Of a stretch of DNA of 64,000 bases, positions 33,984-46,800 are shown piece after piece. Under the pieces are notes generated by a model. The model saw only the letters and a list, made by a program, of their open reading frames with translations. It was not told the DNA's origin and did not search any database. The DNA is taken from contig NC_087387.1 of NCBI RefSeq assembly GCF_963675165.1, forward strand, positions 3,151,501-3,215,500. Direction: 5' to 3'. The position numbers and the translations under genes are program-made. Position 1 is the first letter of the stretch, and each line of letters begins with the position of its first letter. Source of the stretch: Halichondria panicea. Its lineage: Eukaryota > Porifera > Demospongiae > Suberitida > Halichondriidae.

Positions 33984-34703
33984 TAGCCTCCTTCGCAGCA
34001 GCCTCTCCTTTTTCTGTTCTTTGTCATATATAGTTCAATAAGATAAAATACGGGACTAATTGGAGGAACAAAGAAAGAAAGAAGGAAGAGACTAAGAAAA
34101 AGGAGAGCCTGCCTTGCTAAGTCGCGTGACGGTAGAGGAGTGGTAGACGAGTGAAAATGAACGTGGGCAATCACTAGCTGGGCGGAGCCTGACAGAGCAA
34201 AAAGCTACAGCATGCCTACGCATTGCAAACTCTAAATAAAAGCTGTTAGCATCGTAGATAGTAAGCCAGAAAATCAACATCGTAGACGAGGGCTTACCTA
34301 GTAAAGACTAAAGAGACTAAATATCTAAATTTAGCTCAGTTTTTTTTCCTGAGTTCAGAACAGACCCACTTGATTAGTAGATATAATTATTACAGCAGTA
34401 TAGTCTACTCTACTCTAGTCTTTCATACTTCCTCTACTGACTAAAGGTCTCACAAAGGCTGACTCTACTGCACTGTACTGTACTGTTCATAACAGATTAT
34501 GTTCCTGGTAAATGCGCTCCAAGTACTGTGTGGGAGGACAGTTATTGAGGTTTTCTCTCGCCCACGCTCGTTAAAATTTGTCTACGTCAGTAGGGGATCA
34601 CGCGACTTAGCGAGGCAGGCTCTCCTTTTTCTTAGTTGCTTCCTTCTTTCTTTCTTTGTTCCTCCAATATTTCTCTTCTGTGACGAGGCTGCGAAGGAGG
34701 CTA
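33984..34703. mobile_element. 720-bp TAGCCTC...GAGGCTA element with 9-bp target duplication
   Basis: It begins TAGCCTCCTTCGCAGCAGCC and ends GGCTGCGAAGGAGGCTA. GTAAATTTG is duplicated at 33975-33983 and 34704-34712. Long inverted arms continue inward (CTCTCCTTTTTC; GGAACAAAGAAAGAAAG and its inverse). No transposase was found. Confidence 0.87.
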
Positions 34704-35101
34704 GTAAATTTGCAAGTTTGACTGCACATCGCGCCCTGATTTTTTTGATAAAGTAGCCCCTTCATGTTACTGCTGCAAGTTAGTTAACTTTTAGCTACTG
34801 CGCCCCTCCAGAGAAATCGTGCAGTCCCTAAAAGGGGTGACCTCTCACAAAGGTCGTAGTTCTGTCATGTCAAACTGACCTCTGACCTTTATAAAGTAGG
34901 AGCTACCGTGCTGTAGAGTGAATGTATAGCTCAGCTATATCATCATCTAAGTATACTCTTGTTTCCAGAATGAAAAGGTGGCCTGCTGGCTAGAAAAGAG
35001 CTTGTTAAAGTAGGTTCAAGGTTCAAGTATTTTAATAAAGACTACGTCATTATTAACTTTTTGGACACGCATCATCATGACGCCTTCAGTCATGTGATAA
35101 T

Positions 35102-35491
35102 TACCGTATATCTTCTAATTTATCGGATAGCAAAAAATAATTATTTTGGAAATTGTCCGGGTATAATTGGAACAGAGCATGCGAAGTGTCCGGAATAATT
35201 AGAACAAGCAAGCAGCTGCATGCGAGCTAGCTAAGTTTAATAGAACAAGGTACAACTGAATAGTTGCACTAACTATCTAAAACTAGCTACTCAAAGCTAT
35301 CTAACTGCAGCACTCCAAGTCTTACTTGCCGTCTACGAATGGTAACTCAACTTTTCAAGATATTGTCCGGATATTTAGAACAAATGTAATATTAAAGTAC
35401 TGGAGTGTCCGTTGTATTAGAACAACGAAAATTGCCCAAAAGAGTGTCCGGGGTAATTAGAAGTGTCCGATAAATTAGAAGATATACGGTA
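35102..35491. mobile_element. 390-bp element with TACCGTATATCTTCTAATTT ends
   Basis: TACCGTATATCTTCTAATTT then ATCGGA at the left is exactly mirrored by TCCGATAAATTAGAAGATAT then ACGGTA at the right. The interior repeats 'gtgtccgg..aattagaac', as does 31189-32177. The two look like members of one diverged group. Confidence 0.8.
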
Positions 35492-35811
35492 TACACCTTT
35501 ATAGAATTCCTTTGAGGTCAAAGGTGAGAATGTAAAAGCTTATCAGTGCAAGTAAGAGCTAGAGAACGCTAAAGAGAAACAGATTAATGGTGCTCTGACC
35601 TCCTCTGCTCATATAGATCTAGATCATAATCCTGTTAAATAAAAATTGGAAAAGTGTCAAAAAAATCTAAATACTAGTCTAGATCCATCTTGGAATCTTT
35701 TCAGCAGTGTAGGGAAGGTGAGAGGGCGGTGGGAATGCTCCTAGACCACTTCTGGCTACTTGCAGTGTCTCTGTACAGCCTACAAAACAGTGGAGCATCG
35801 AGGTGCCTAAT

Positions 35812-36138
35812 TAGACTGGCGGCGACAGCCCCTCGTGTACCGCGAGGGACTGGCAAACTGTCTATCAGTCACTCGTCTCAGCTGCAACGAGCATTGCAGC
35901 CTATCAGATTGCTCAACGTCATATTAGCCCTGTAATTGTAACCGCACTTACACTTCAGGGGATTCAGTGCATTCCATAGTAGCTGAATCTCATAGCAAAA
36001 TTTAACCACATTATCTATAACGATATTCATGTTTAGTAGTGTCATACGATCTATTACACTTCCGCTGAGACGAGTGACTGATAGGCAGTTTGCCAGTCGC
36101 TCGCGCTACACGCTCGGGCGGCTGTCACCGCCAGTCTA
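35812..36138. mobile_element. 327-bp TAG...CTA element with 9-bp duplication (GTGCCTAAT)
   Basis: It begins TAGACTGGCGGCGACAGCC and ends GGCTGTCACCGCCAGTCTA, with imperfect inverted arms of about 75 bp. GTGCCTAAT lies on both sides (35803-35811 and 36139-36147). It directly abuts the next element of the stack. Confidence 0.87.
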
Positions 36139-36260
36139 GTGCCTAATGTAGTCTGGGGGCCAGACCTTTTTCTCAGAGGGGGGAGGGGGAAGAGAGAAAG
36201 AAGCTAATCCTAGCTCTCTTGATTTTGCCCCCGAGCTATTAGGTCTGGCCCCCAGACTAG

Positions 36261-37633
36261 TAGACTCGCAAGCCACTCCCTTTTCTCTGATTGGACGGGG
36301 GCGGGAGAAAAGGGACTGGTGACTCTGGGCTACAGCTTGTGTAAATCAGGAATGCTATTAAATATTAATGTCACGTGCAAATTATCCAATTTATTCTGAT
36401 GCGTCAAAAGCTAAAGACACACAGAAGACAAGTAGTCTCGAATACCCGCCTCAACCTAAAAGCTTGAGTCTGGTCAAACTCACATTGAGGTTTGGTTCAA
36501 GTGTGTCCAGGAATTTCTTGGACATTTAATTGACCACAAGTGGGTGTGGAACATGAATAAAATTATAGTCTACATGAATATCATTATAGCTAACCGCCAC
36601 GGCAGCATGGATTGTTACTATATAGTAGAAAGAATTAGCCCCTGACAGAAGGCGACATAGGAAAATTCATGGAGAGAGTTGTAAGGATGTGATACTAGAA
36701 CTCTCCAGACTAGCAACAGGACCTTTGGAACACCTTGTTGAAATTGAATGTGACCGTCGACCATGGTTTCATGGCCCTCTAGCTCTGTGCAATGATGGCT
36801 TCAAGCTCAGTGTTTTTCTTGTAGGCTTTCAACTCCTAGCCTTAATTGATACACTGTCTGATATAGCCCTCTGTGTATGTTCTGTCCCTAACATGCGGTG
36901 GCTTGTGGCTTTATCACTATGCTTGTGGGCGTGTAGCCCACTTGACTTTGCTGACTGTGCAGAACAAAGTTCATATGTGAGTTTGACCAGACTCAAGCTT
37001 TTAGGTTGAGGCGGGTATTCGAGACTAGAAGACAAGTATACAGATCTATCTAGCCAGCCTTTTGATTTTATAGATCCTTGTACCAGTGTCTGTTGTGCCA
37101 CAACTTGTGGATTAGCATGGAACAGCTGATGAACGTAGAAATCTTGGCAGTCCTTCTTTGAACCGAGGAGTACGAGTGGCAGCGATTTAAGACAGCTTGT
37201 ACAAGTCTGACTACTCTCAATTCAACTGCTGCCGTCTGCCATTATCTGTCTTGTATTATACAGGTTATTAAAAGCTTTAGGCAACCAATGACTTTCGGCT
37301 GCCAGTTCTCATCACGTAAAACTAAAACAAGCTAATCTCTGCTGGTGTCTTAGATGACTATATCCTAGCTGAATGCCTGATGATGTTATTACTCCATCAT
37401 CTTCTCTTTTCTAGCACTAGCATCCATTCTTAAACTGTAGCTAAGAAGCCCGCGATCACTTTTGCAGGCTACGCAATTCTACTTAACCTCACGCAATTTT
37501 TGGATCACGTGGAAAAATCAATGAATAATCTCTACCCAAATTCTGGTAGAGACACAAAATGTGTCCCAGAGTCACCAGTCCCTTTTCTCCCGCCCCCGTC
37601 CAATCAGAGAAAAGGGAGTGGCTTGCGAGTCTA
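36261..37633. mobile_element. 1373-bp Mutator-like element, 9-bp duplication CCAGACTAG
   Basis: It begins TAGACTCGCAAGCCACTCCC and ends GGGAGTGGCTTGCGAGTCTA. The inverted arms match over about 66 bp without a difference that I can see. CCAGACTAG is duplicated at 36252-36260 and 37634-37642. The near-identity of the arms suggests a recent insertion. It contains the element 36433-37027 and no recognised transposase. Confidence 0.88.
36433..37027. mobile_element. 595-bp TAG...CTA element nested in 36261-37633
   Basis: It begins TAGTCTCGAATACCCGCCTC and ends GAGGCGGGTATTCGAGACTA, with inverted arms of about 52 bp. GAAGACAAG is duplicated at 36424-36432 and 37028-37036. It is the innermost layer of the stack. 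An open frame of 106 codons (36689-37009) has no recognised similarity. Confidence 0.87.
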
Positions 37634-37869
37634 CCAGACTAGTGCCTAATGGTGCCTAATCTTATGAGCGCACGTGATAAAACCTGACGGTGGATGACGC
37701 GCGTCCAACCTCCTCTGGTGTCTGCAATAAGTGTGTCAGCACGTGATGTTGAGCCGCTATTAACAGGTCATGTGACAAGAAGCATGCTGGCTCATTTCTG
37801 AGCTAGCTCTTTGTTCCAAACGATAGCACCAGATACCAATCGATAATCAGCTCTGGGAAAGCATTTATT

Positions 37870-40800
37870 ATGAGCAGTGACAGGCTCAGAAGTAGGAGAC
37901 ATGGCAAGAACAGACACTTCACTACCAGTGGACAGTATTCTCTGAGAAATGAAGGTAGGTAATAATTGAAAACACACACAATACCACTGTCAATCTTATG
38001 TACAACCTACTGGCTGTACTATAACTAGCTAGGATACTTGAACCAGTTATATTGCTTGTGTATTATGTTTGTTGGCAGGTGCTCGGGCCTGTGATCGAAG
38101 GACCGATATCGATAGCTCTAGCAATTATAGAACCACAGGAAGCTCCTACTATGAAGGGGATGACTCAGTGAGTGTGAGCAGCCACCCTCTAATTCAAGAA
38201 GGTCATGTGTATTATTCAGATGAGGACTACGTTGAGAACTTGGATAGATCTAGTTACCAACTGTGTGATCGAAGGCCGGATCTCAGATCAGATTATGGAC
38301 ATCATGACTACCACCAACATCATGATTACAAGCATCACCAGTATGCAATGCCTCGAAGGAGGCTGTATGATGGTGAAGATCCAATAGCTGATTCTCGATC
38401 CCATTGCAACTCATTGTATGAAGAAAATGATCGCGACGAGTGTCGGCAACCTGGTCCTAGTAGGCACACTTCACGTTCTGACTTGCCCAATGACCAAGAT
38501 GTTAGTACGAGCCAACAGTACAGCCCACTTTTAATAAATGAAGTTATCAATCAAGAAAGCTTACATAGAGATCGTGACAATTGGACATCCTCTGAAACGG
38601 GCGGTCCTTATGATAATCATGAAAGTCATTTTTGGTCAAAAAGGAATGAAACAAGTTCTAGATATTTGCCACAGGTTGCGCCAGATGATGTCCAACACCC
38701 TCCTTCGTTAATGTCTCTCAACTGTAACAGTGAAGCTTTGCAACACCCGGTTATGTCCTCGAGTAGGTACAGTGAACAGTTTGGACATCCAACACAAGTT
38801 AAAGTCGAAGAATGTAACAACCATGTGCGTGCCGAAAGGATGCCGCCAGAACCTTTAATGTCACTTCCTGTAAAAAACATTCATGCATTGAGATTCTATA
38901 GAAAAGACAATCTTCAAAAAGGGTACAGGGACAATGATACTAGCTTGCAGCCATTAATGTCCGTTTCTAATGAAGATTATCCGTCGAGTAGCTACGAGAG
39001 GTCAGATGTTATGCATGGTTTTGAAAGAGAGCCAACCTTTGTGTTTTCTCGTCTTGGACGAGAAACTCCTTACACTAGTGCAGACGAGTCCGATTACTTT
39101 TCTACGAGCATGCGAGAACCTAACCCTAACAACTCCTTCTCTGACCTGCGCTGCACTCCAATTGATTACGGAACAGGTAATTCTGAAGCAGGAACATACC
39201 CTCCACAAACAGATGTTCTATCAACATACCCTCCAAGAGCAGATGTTCTATCTAGGCTTGGCCCTGAAAATCTACCTACTGCAAGTATTCCCAAACAACA
39301 TGAAGATTTGCGGCTGTCGCTACGTCACTCAACCATAGCAAATACCGAACATATAGACTTGCGCATGTCTCTACCCCTAACACATCAAATATTACCTAGC
39401 AAATTTGAAACTGATTCTGCAGGGAGAAGTATTGCATGTCCCACTAACACTGGACCGTCTTTGTTGTCGTCTAGACTGAGCTCCTTAGTTGATGTTCTAC
39501 CGAATGTTAAAGAGTTTGTTAGTTCAGAGGTGGAGCCTTCATCATTTGACTTACCTTTCAGCAAAATTGATGGTTCAACTGTAGAAAAAACACGCATGTT
39601 GCAATCTGCTATTGAAAGTGACTTACCCCTAAAGTATTCATCTCTGCAAAAGCCAAGTGTAGTTCCTACTACTTATCCAAAGTCTTCCTCAAGGCGAAAA
39701 CCTAAAGGTTTGATTTCTAAAAATTCTTCGCAACACTGTGTTTCTCGTACAAAACGAAGTACAGTATCTTCTAAGCGTACTAAACATCGAACTAGATCGC
39801 ATGGATCTCTTGAAATGTGGAACAAAATGTCCTCGTATTCGAAACCATCTAACAAAACACCAGTTGATAAACAAAAGGTACACATCCGTAGACTTTCAAA
39901 AAGTGTGATCGGTAATATAACCGAGCATCTCTACGTTTCCAGTGATTCTAAAAGCTGTTTGCTTACTCGTCTCTACAATGCATGTGCTGTGGTGGTTGAA
40001 GTCTTGTCGAAAGAAAATAATAATGATATAAAATGTCTCCAAACTCTATGTCATCACTTTTCTGGATTTTTCTGTGCCACCCTAGTATCAACGCACCTTT
40101 TACCAGTCAGTAATGAAGATCTTTTCACAAAAGAATTGAGTCACCTTCGAGCGACTTGTGGTAATAATATCACTAAGTGGAGAAAAGAAATCAATAAATT
40201 TGTGTATTTAGCAGGAACAATTGCTAATTTAGTGAAGGATATTACTGTTCTCGATGAAAGGAGCCTGTCACCCAAATCGCTAATGCTCGATATCAGCAGT
40301 GCTGATTTTGTTGGATATAGACCACCGAAATCTGAACCTAATGTAAGTCCAGCTGCTCAGGCCAGGGAGAAATGCGACAATGGAGACAAGAACCGGTGTG
40401 TGGCTAAAAGGTTAGAAACTGTTGCTTCTCAACCCTCACAGCATCCTTCTCTGACAACTAGCACTGTTGAAGTAACGAAACCCACAAATCTCATTAAAGA
40501 TAGCGTCATTGTGCAACGATCTGGACATGCTGTTAGCACATCTGTTAAGTTTATGAGCCCCAACAAAGGGTCTAGTGGAGATTTTCCCGAGGTAATAAGC
40601 ATGCTAAAAGAGGTTAAGCCTGCAAGTGCTGAAGAGAGCGGTGCACACCCGGTAAATGGAAGTGACCCTGTACAAACACAGTCTCTATCAAGACAGTCCT
40701 TGGTACCATCCTCATCGGAAGATATTCAACCGTCCAAACCGATTTCTAAGACACCAACTCCTCTGGACAAAACCAATCCCATGGACAATGGAAGTCAACT

Positions 40801-43800
40801 ATCACCCCGTGTTAAAGAAATATCCCCGTTACCCGCAAATCATGTGGAACAGTTCAAATGTCATTCTGCGCCACCAAAATCGCTGGAAGATGAAATATTG
40901 TTGCTTCAAAAATCCTATTCTTCTCAAGATGAAGAGGCAGTTTACTTACCATTAAATCCAACTGAGGTATGTAGTCCTGAAGATGTACAGACAGGTCAGT
41001 CTGTGCATCGTCCTAGTGTGCAAGACGGACTGTGCGATGATATGCACCCTGTTCACCCTGTTCAAACAGCCATCTCTCTAAAAGAGGACCAGAAGTCTTG
41101 TGTGAAAGAACGGAAAACTCAGAAACAAGACAATCAAACTTCTACTACTGATCGTCAACTCGGCAGTATCAAAGATCAAGAATATCATGACTCAATCAAT
41201 GACAAGCAGCTACCCGTTTTGGTTACGTCGAACATTCCTGTTGGCTCTCTAAAAAGAACAGACAAAGGGCTAAAATCTTTGCTTGAAATTGTGATGTGTG
41301 GTGCTGTGCATACTGATTCTACAAAGCAAGATAATACCCCTCCGCTTGACAACTCGAAATTGCTTCCTCATAGCCAGAAATTGTGTTTAGTCAGCACCAC
41401 TACAAGTATAGTACCTTCTGAATCGCATTTAGTGGGATCGAGCACTGTTAACCTTTCTGGTCCAGACTGTAAAGGAAAGTGCTCTCCTGATAGAGCTAAA
41501 AATGTAGTCAGCAAACGTTTGGAAAGAGGTAGTCTTAGTCCAGGAGAAATTGTCAGCACTTCACCATCTCCAAGTCCTCCTCCTCCTCTTCCTGAACAGA
41601 ATAATGGTGGTAGAAAACTAGATTCCCATAACAAAATCCGACTTCATGAGAGTCAGCCTTCACTTAGCAGTAACGAAAGGAACAGTAGAATGAGAAGCAG
41701 TTCAGAGAAAAACAGTTATAAGAGAAGGCCTTATGTTCAACAACCCAGCAGGCGGAAAGTTTCTCGGTCAAGTGTAGTTAGCAAATCTAGGAAGAAAAAC
41801 CCCCTGAAAAAGATCAACTCAGACAGCGATGACGAGCTTGAGTTGTTGGATCTGCGAAAGAAAGCACTAATGTCAATGATTCAAGATAAGAAGTCCAGCG
41901 CACCTGTGTCAGCGCAGGGGTACGTAATACATGTTATTTGTCCTTTAGCTATAATTTTACTACTAATTAATGGTATCAATGCCAGCATTAGAAGTTAGAC
42001 TGTAAATATGGCACACGAATTTTTGTATTGTGGAACTTTTCGTATCTTTCGTATTGTAGAGCATCATCCAAAAATTAGAGCTATTACAGTTGAGCCTCGG
42101 TTATCCGAATCCCGGTTATCCGAATCCTCGATTATCCGAATGCTAGAGCATAGTGCAATCTGAGCATGCGCAGTAGGAAATTGCCCACGTGGCTGGCAAA
42201 AAGAAGCCAGCTGGCATGTTTTGATTATCCGAATATTTCACTTATCCAAATGGGCCCGGGGACAAAGGTGTTCGGATAACCGAGGCTCAACTGTATACGA
42301 CATTAGTAGTCCATACAGTACGTAGTTCATATATACGAAAATGTGCACAAACCTATATGCCGTTTGATTATGTCAGTACCTGTGATGTGCACAAGCTTCT
42401 CCATTTTTGTAGGAAATTGACTAGTCCTGGGAAACCAAGTGGTTTTACTCCTTTTGGACAAGACGTCTTTGAAACTATAGACATGGAAATTTGCAGTGAG
42501 TCTGACACAGATGTCGAATTGCCTACTAACACAGAATTTAAGCGTACGAGTGACAGCTCCCAGCTAGTCAATGAAATAGATAGTAACAAATTAGCGACTA
42601 TTAACACTGAAGGTAAGTTTGGGTTAGATAGAAAACAAAGCTCAGTAACATCTCTAGATGAAAGCAGAGACAAAGCGGCATCCAGCGAAGCTAGTGTTAG
42701 AGCAGCTGTTGAAAAAGAGAAAGCCAAGAACCTTCCCATGGAAAGAAAACCTTCCACCGATGCTACTGTTGTTCCACCTTTAAAATCTGTTCCAGTACAG
42801 ATACCATCGTTTGTTGTCAAGGTTTGTAATGTAGCTCGCTATGTAAGTATTATATAATTATATTGATTTTCTGTAGGTCTTGCCTGGAAATGAAAAAACC
42901 TGGAATATCGAGCCAGTCCATATCATGCCACACAATGACAGTGATAGCGAAGAGCAAGACTCTGAATTGCAACAAAAGAAGAGCCCCCAGAAAGCTGTGT
43001 CTCGTGTTAGCCAGTTTCTAATTCAAGCAAGAAATGCTTCACTTGAGCCCAAGGATGTTAATGTATGCAGATACTAGATATTTACTTTATATTGAAGTAA
43101 ACAACTTTTTTAAATTAAATTTTGTGCCTTTGCAGGTTGTGCAGCCAAACCCAAGATCTATTCCGAAGTCTATGCCTTTATTGTTGCCGACTCCAAAGAA
43201 GAAAGAATACTTGCAGCTGAAGATGAAACTGGAGATGCATGAGAGAAAAAAACGCCTAAGAACACACTCCAGTAAAAACTGTCTTTCCACCAGCAGCTCT
43301 CCAGAAAGAAGTAGACAGCCTACTCCTGAAAAGGTACCCACATTTTTTTTGTTAGAATGTTTGTAATCTTTTTTTTTTGCTTTTAGTCTAAATCATTAAT
43401 GGAGTCTCCTGGACGTAAGAGTGTGAACCACAAAGCGATTGATCTCAGTCTACATGTAGCTTTGAAGAATTACGAAAACCAGCTTCAAAGTTATCAGTAA
43501 GGCAATACTTTTTGTCATAAAGCTTATCATTCATTTCCGGTCGTTACAGGAATGTGCAGGAGGGTAATCTTTCTGACCTTAACTCTTTGACGGAAAAACT
43601 CACCGACTGTGAATTGAATATTGAAGAATGTGATGTAAAGATAGTTGAATTAGAGGCACAACAGAAACACTTGCAAAACAAAATTTTGGTAAGTTGTCTT
43701 CTACAGTACAATTACATGTATGCACGTATGTTCTACGTTCTTCTATGTATTGTAATTAGTAATAAATTATTATAGTAATGGTCAATGTACATTAAATTGT

Positions 43801-46800
43801 TATCAAAAGGCGTGCGCATATCTTAATTTGTATAACAAGCACATGAGTGCAAGGGTGTTATGGAAGAAGAACAGAACTGCCATGACTAGAGATGATCTTG
43901 ATGGATACCGATAAATAAACGTATAGATGTATGACGTACATTGTGCATTTCCTGTCAACTAAAAAGGTGTTGATTGGCTGAGAATTCCCAATGGCTTGCT
44001 GCAAACGTTTTCAGAGAGCATGCATCTGTGGAATTACCTGTAACGTAATAATTCTTGTGAGTGATCTGCATTGAATTTGTTGCAGAACATGTGAAAGTAA
44101 TACCAAAATATCATGTGACAGGTACTTCCGCTCTTTTTTACTAGGCAGATGCTAGCCTCCTTCACTGGCCTTTGAAAGAAGGCCTGCTATCGACTGCTTG
44201 CGCATGCGCCAAATTATTGGATTTTTTTCCCGTAAATATTTCTATAATACTATAATATTGGAATTTTTCCCCGTAAATATTCCTATAATACTGGATACAT
44301 CAGAGAAAATATCCTAAAAGTCATACACAGAGCTATATAGCTAGCTAGCTAGAAACAGAGCTGTGTAGGTTTGTTGTACTGCTATTTTCTTCTGATAGAA
44401 TCAGTATCAGTAGTATAGTAGACTTTCACCAAAGTTAGTGTTAAATGGGCGTGGCCTGTCCATATAGGCTCTTATCAAGCCGTCACTCCTTTCAGACGAT
44501 CGTCATCCACACTGTTGCAGGCTGTGAGTCTTTTGTTAACATAGCAGGCTAAGGATAGCTATCAGAGAATGCTATCCGATGGGCTAGAAACCTTCAATCG
44601 AACTTTCTATCTACTTCCTTCAATCCACTTCCTTTCGTTGTGATGTCATAGTTTTACTGAGCATAAACGATGTTATCCAAAGCCCCCAGATACCGGGGGG
44701 ATATTAGCGCATGCGCAAGCAGTCGATACCAGGCCCACTTCCCTAGTGGGAAGTGCGGCCTGGGATCGAGGCTAGGCAGATGCAAGCTAAAACTCTGAAA
44801 ACCGCTGTATACAGTCATTTTAGTAAAACTTGCAATATTCTGATAAACTTTGCTGCAACCACAGTTGTATGTAACCACATAGATGATAATGAATACCATT
44901 AAGCATGGAACGTTCAAACATCTAACAGCAAGCACTAGTTTTTCTGCACTGCATGTACACTGTACACCATAATGACTTCGCACAGCCTCAGAGAACAGCT
45001 CAAAGATGCCAATGAAGAGAATGTTGTATAAGTGTCCAGGGTTCTCATTAATTCGAGATAACACTATAATTATATACATGTACATATACCCATGTAACTT
45101 ATTTTCAGCATGCTGTAATGCATGTTGCTTCCCTTCTCCACTAGCCTACAACACGGACACTGCCACCCTGCGATGTATATAATTATAGGGAAACTCGCAA
45201 ATTAATTATAATTAAACTAGAGCACTAAAGTGCAAACCCTCGGCTGGTGACATGATTATAAAGAAACCAGAAGACTGATATAATGCAGTGCATAATTATA
45301 GTGATGTTGTTATCATCATCATGCATGACTTGCACAGCAACTCAGGAGCAATAAAACTAAACCAGACTGGAGGCATGCTGAAACATTTGAGAACAGGTAG
45401 TAGTACTATAAATATATGCACTGTGGATTAGGATCACAGCAAAGAAGCATGGAGTCTCAGAGAAGTATGGCTCCAGGTCCTGCATGGATCCCAGTCAGCT
45501 AAAGCAAGCTTTCTGCTTTAGTGACCCTGTTCCAATATTGTTCCTGGACCTGGTACAGGATCACTTCAGTTATAAGTAACGCATGTGCAAGTTCTGTTCA
45601 AGCTACATTTTGCTCGCTTTTATTAGACAACGAAGCTTTAACACCGAAAGCTGCCACTATTAGAAGTACTGACTTGTTGTGTGGAGGCTACCCATGCTGT
45701 AAACGCAGTGCTAGAGCATCCAGGTAAGCAGACCCAGTCACAAGCTTCTTAGCTTTTGCTTGTTTTTATTTGACAACGAAGGTTTAACATGAAATTCTGC
45801 CACTATTAAAATTAATAACTTGTTGTATGAAGGCTATCCATGCTGTAAACGCAGTGCACGCAGTGCTGTGGCATCCAGGTGAGTAGATTCACCTGTCACA
45901 AACAAACAAACAAACAAACAAACAAACTAGAGCACTAAAGTGCAAACCCTCGGCTGGTGACATGATTATAAAGAAACCAGAAATATAATGCAGTGCATGT
46001 AGTGATGTTGTTATCATGTATGACTTGCACAGCAACTCAGGAGCAATAAAACTAAACCAGACTGGAGGCATGCTGAAACATTTGAGTACTATAGATATAT
46101 GCACTGTGGATTAGGATAACAGTAAAGAGAAGCCTGGAGTCTCAGAGAAGTATGGCTCCAGGTTCTGCATGGAGTAGGATCCCAGTCAGCAGCAGGAGCT
46201 ATAATTCAAGCTTCTACTTTAGTGTTCCATGTTCCTGGTATATACAGCTTTCTACTTTAGTGACCCTGTTCCATTGTTCTTGGTACAGGATCACTTCAGT
46301 TATAAGTAACGCATGTGCAAGTTCTGTTCAAGCTACATTTTGCTCGCTTTTATTAGACAAAGGAGCTTTAACACCGAAAGCTGCCACTATCAAAAGTACT
46401 AACTTGTTGTGTGGAGGCTACTCATGCTGTAAACGCAGTGCTAGAACATCCAGGTAAGCAGACCTAGTCACAAGCTTATTCAAGCTTCTTAGCTTTTGCT
46501 CGACAAAGAAGCTTTAACATCAAAATCTGCCACTATTTAAATCAAGATATTGTTCTGTGAAGGCTACCTATGCTGCAAACGCAGCGCTATGGCATCCAGG
46601 TGAGTAGATATACTCGTGACAAACAGACAAACAAACAAACAAACAAACAAACCAACAGACTACTATACCCGTGGCCGCCCACGCGCCTCGGGTAACAAAC
46701 CAAACGACTACTATAACCCGTGGCCGCCCACGCGCCTCGGGTTAACAAACCAAACGACTACTATAACCCGTGGCCGCCCATGCGCCTCGGGTTAACGAGT

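Larger units (their letters stand above)
36149..37641. mobile_element. TAGTCTGGGGGCC element, interrupted near its right end
   Basis: TAGTCTGGGGGCCAGACCT at 36149 is the inverse of AGGTCTGGCCCCCAGACTA ending at 36259. The element 36261-37633 then interrupts it: the 9-bp duplication of that element repeats the terminal CCAGACTA at 37634-37641. GTGCCTAATG flanks the outside at 36139-36148 and again at 37642-37651. Without the insertion the element is about 111 bp. Confidence 0.75.
29729..37869. other. 8-kb transposon-rich region without a recognised gene
   Basis: Between the SSBP1 stop codon and the ZFC3H1 start codon I recognise no conserved protein. Most of the interval is accounted for by the mobile elements listed separately, several inside one another. 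Left unexplained are about 30.60-31.19, 32.29-32.94, 33.34-33.98, 34.70-35.10 and 35.49-35.80 kb. A degenerate exon-like stretch at 33331-33456 is noted separately. Confidence 0.6.

Noticed and set aside
36689-37009. 106-codon open frame inside the nested element 36433-37027
   Set aside because: It runs into the element's own inverted arm at its 3' end and has no family resemblance, so it is a chance frame in a short non-autonomous element.
42368-42820. 150-codon minus-strand frame opposite ZFC3H1 exon 3
   Set aside because: It is the antisense of a low-complexity coding exon whose plus-strand frame fits the splice phases.
45216-46640. Possible retrotransposon with long terminal repeats, suggested by two ~710-bp direct repeats
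   Set aside because: The two units are directly adjacent with no internal coding part, primer site or polypurine tract between them. A tandem duplication of a dispersed repeat explains them better.
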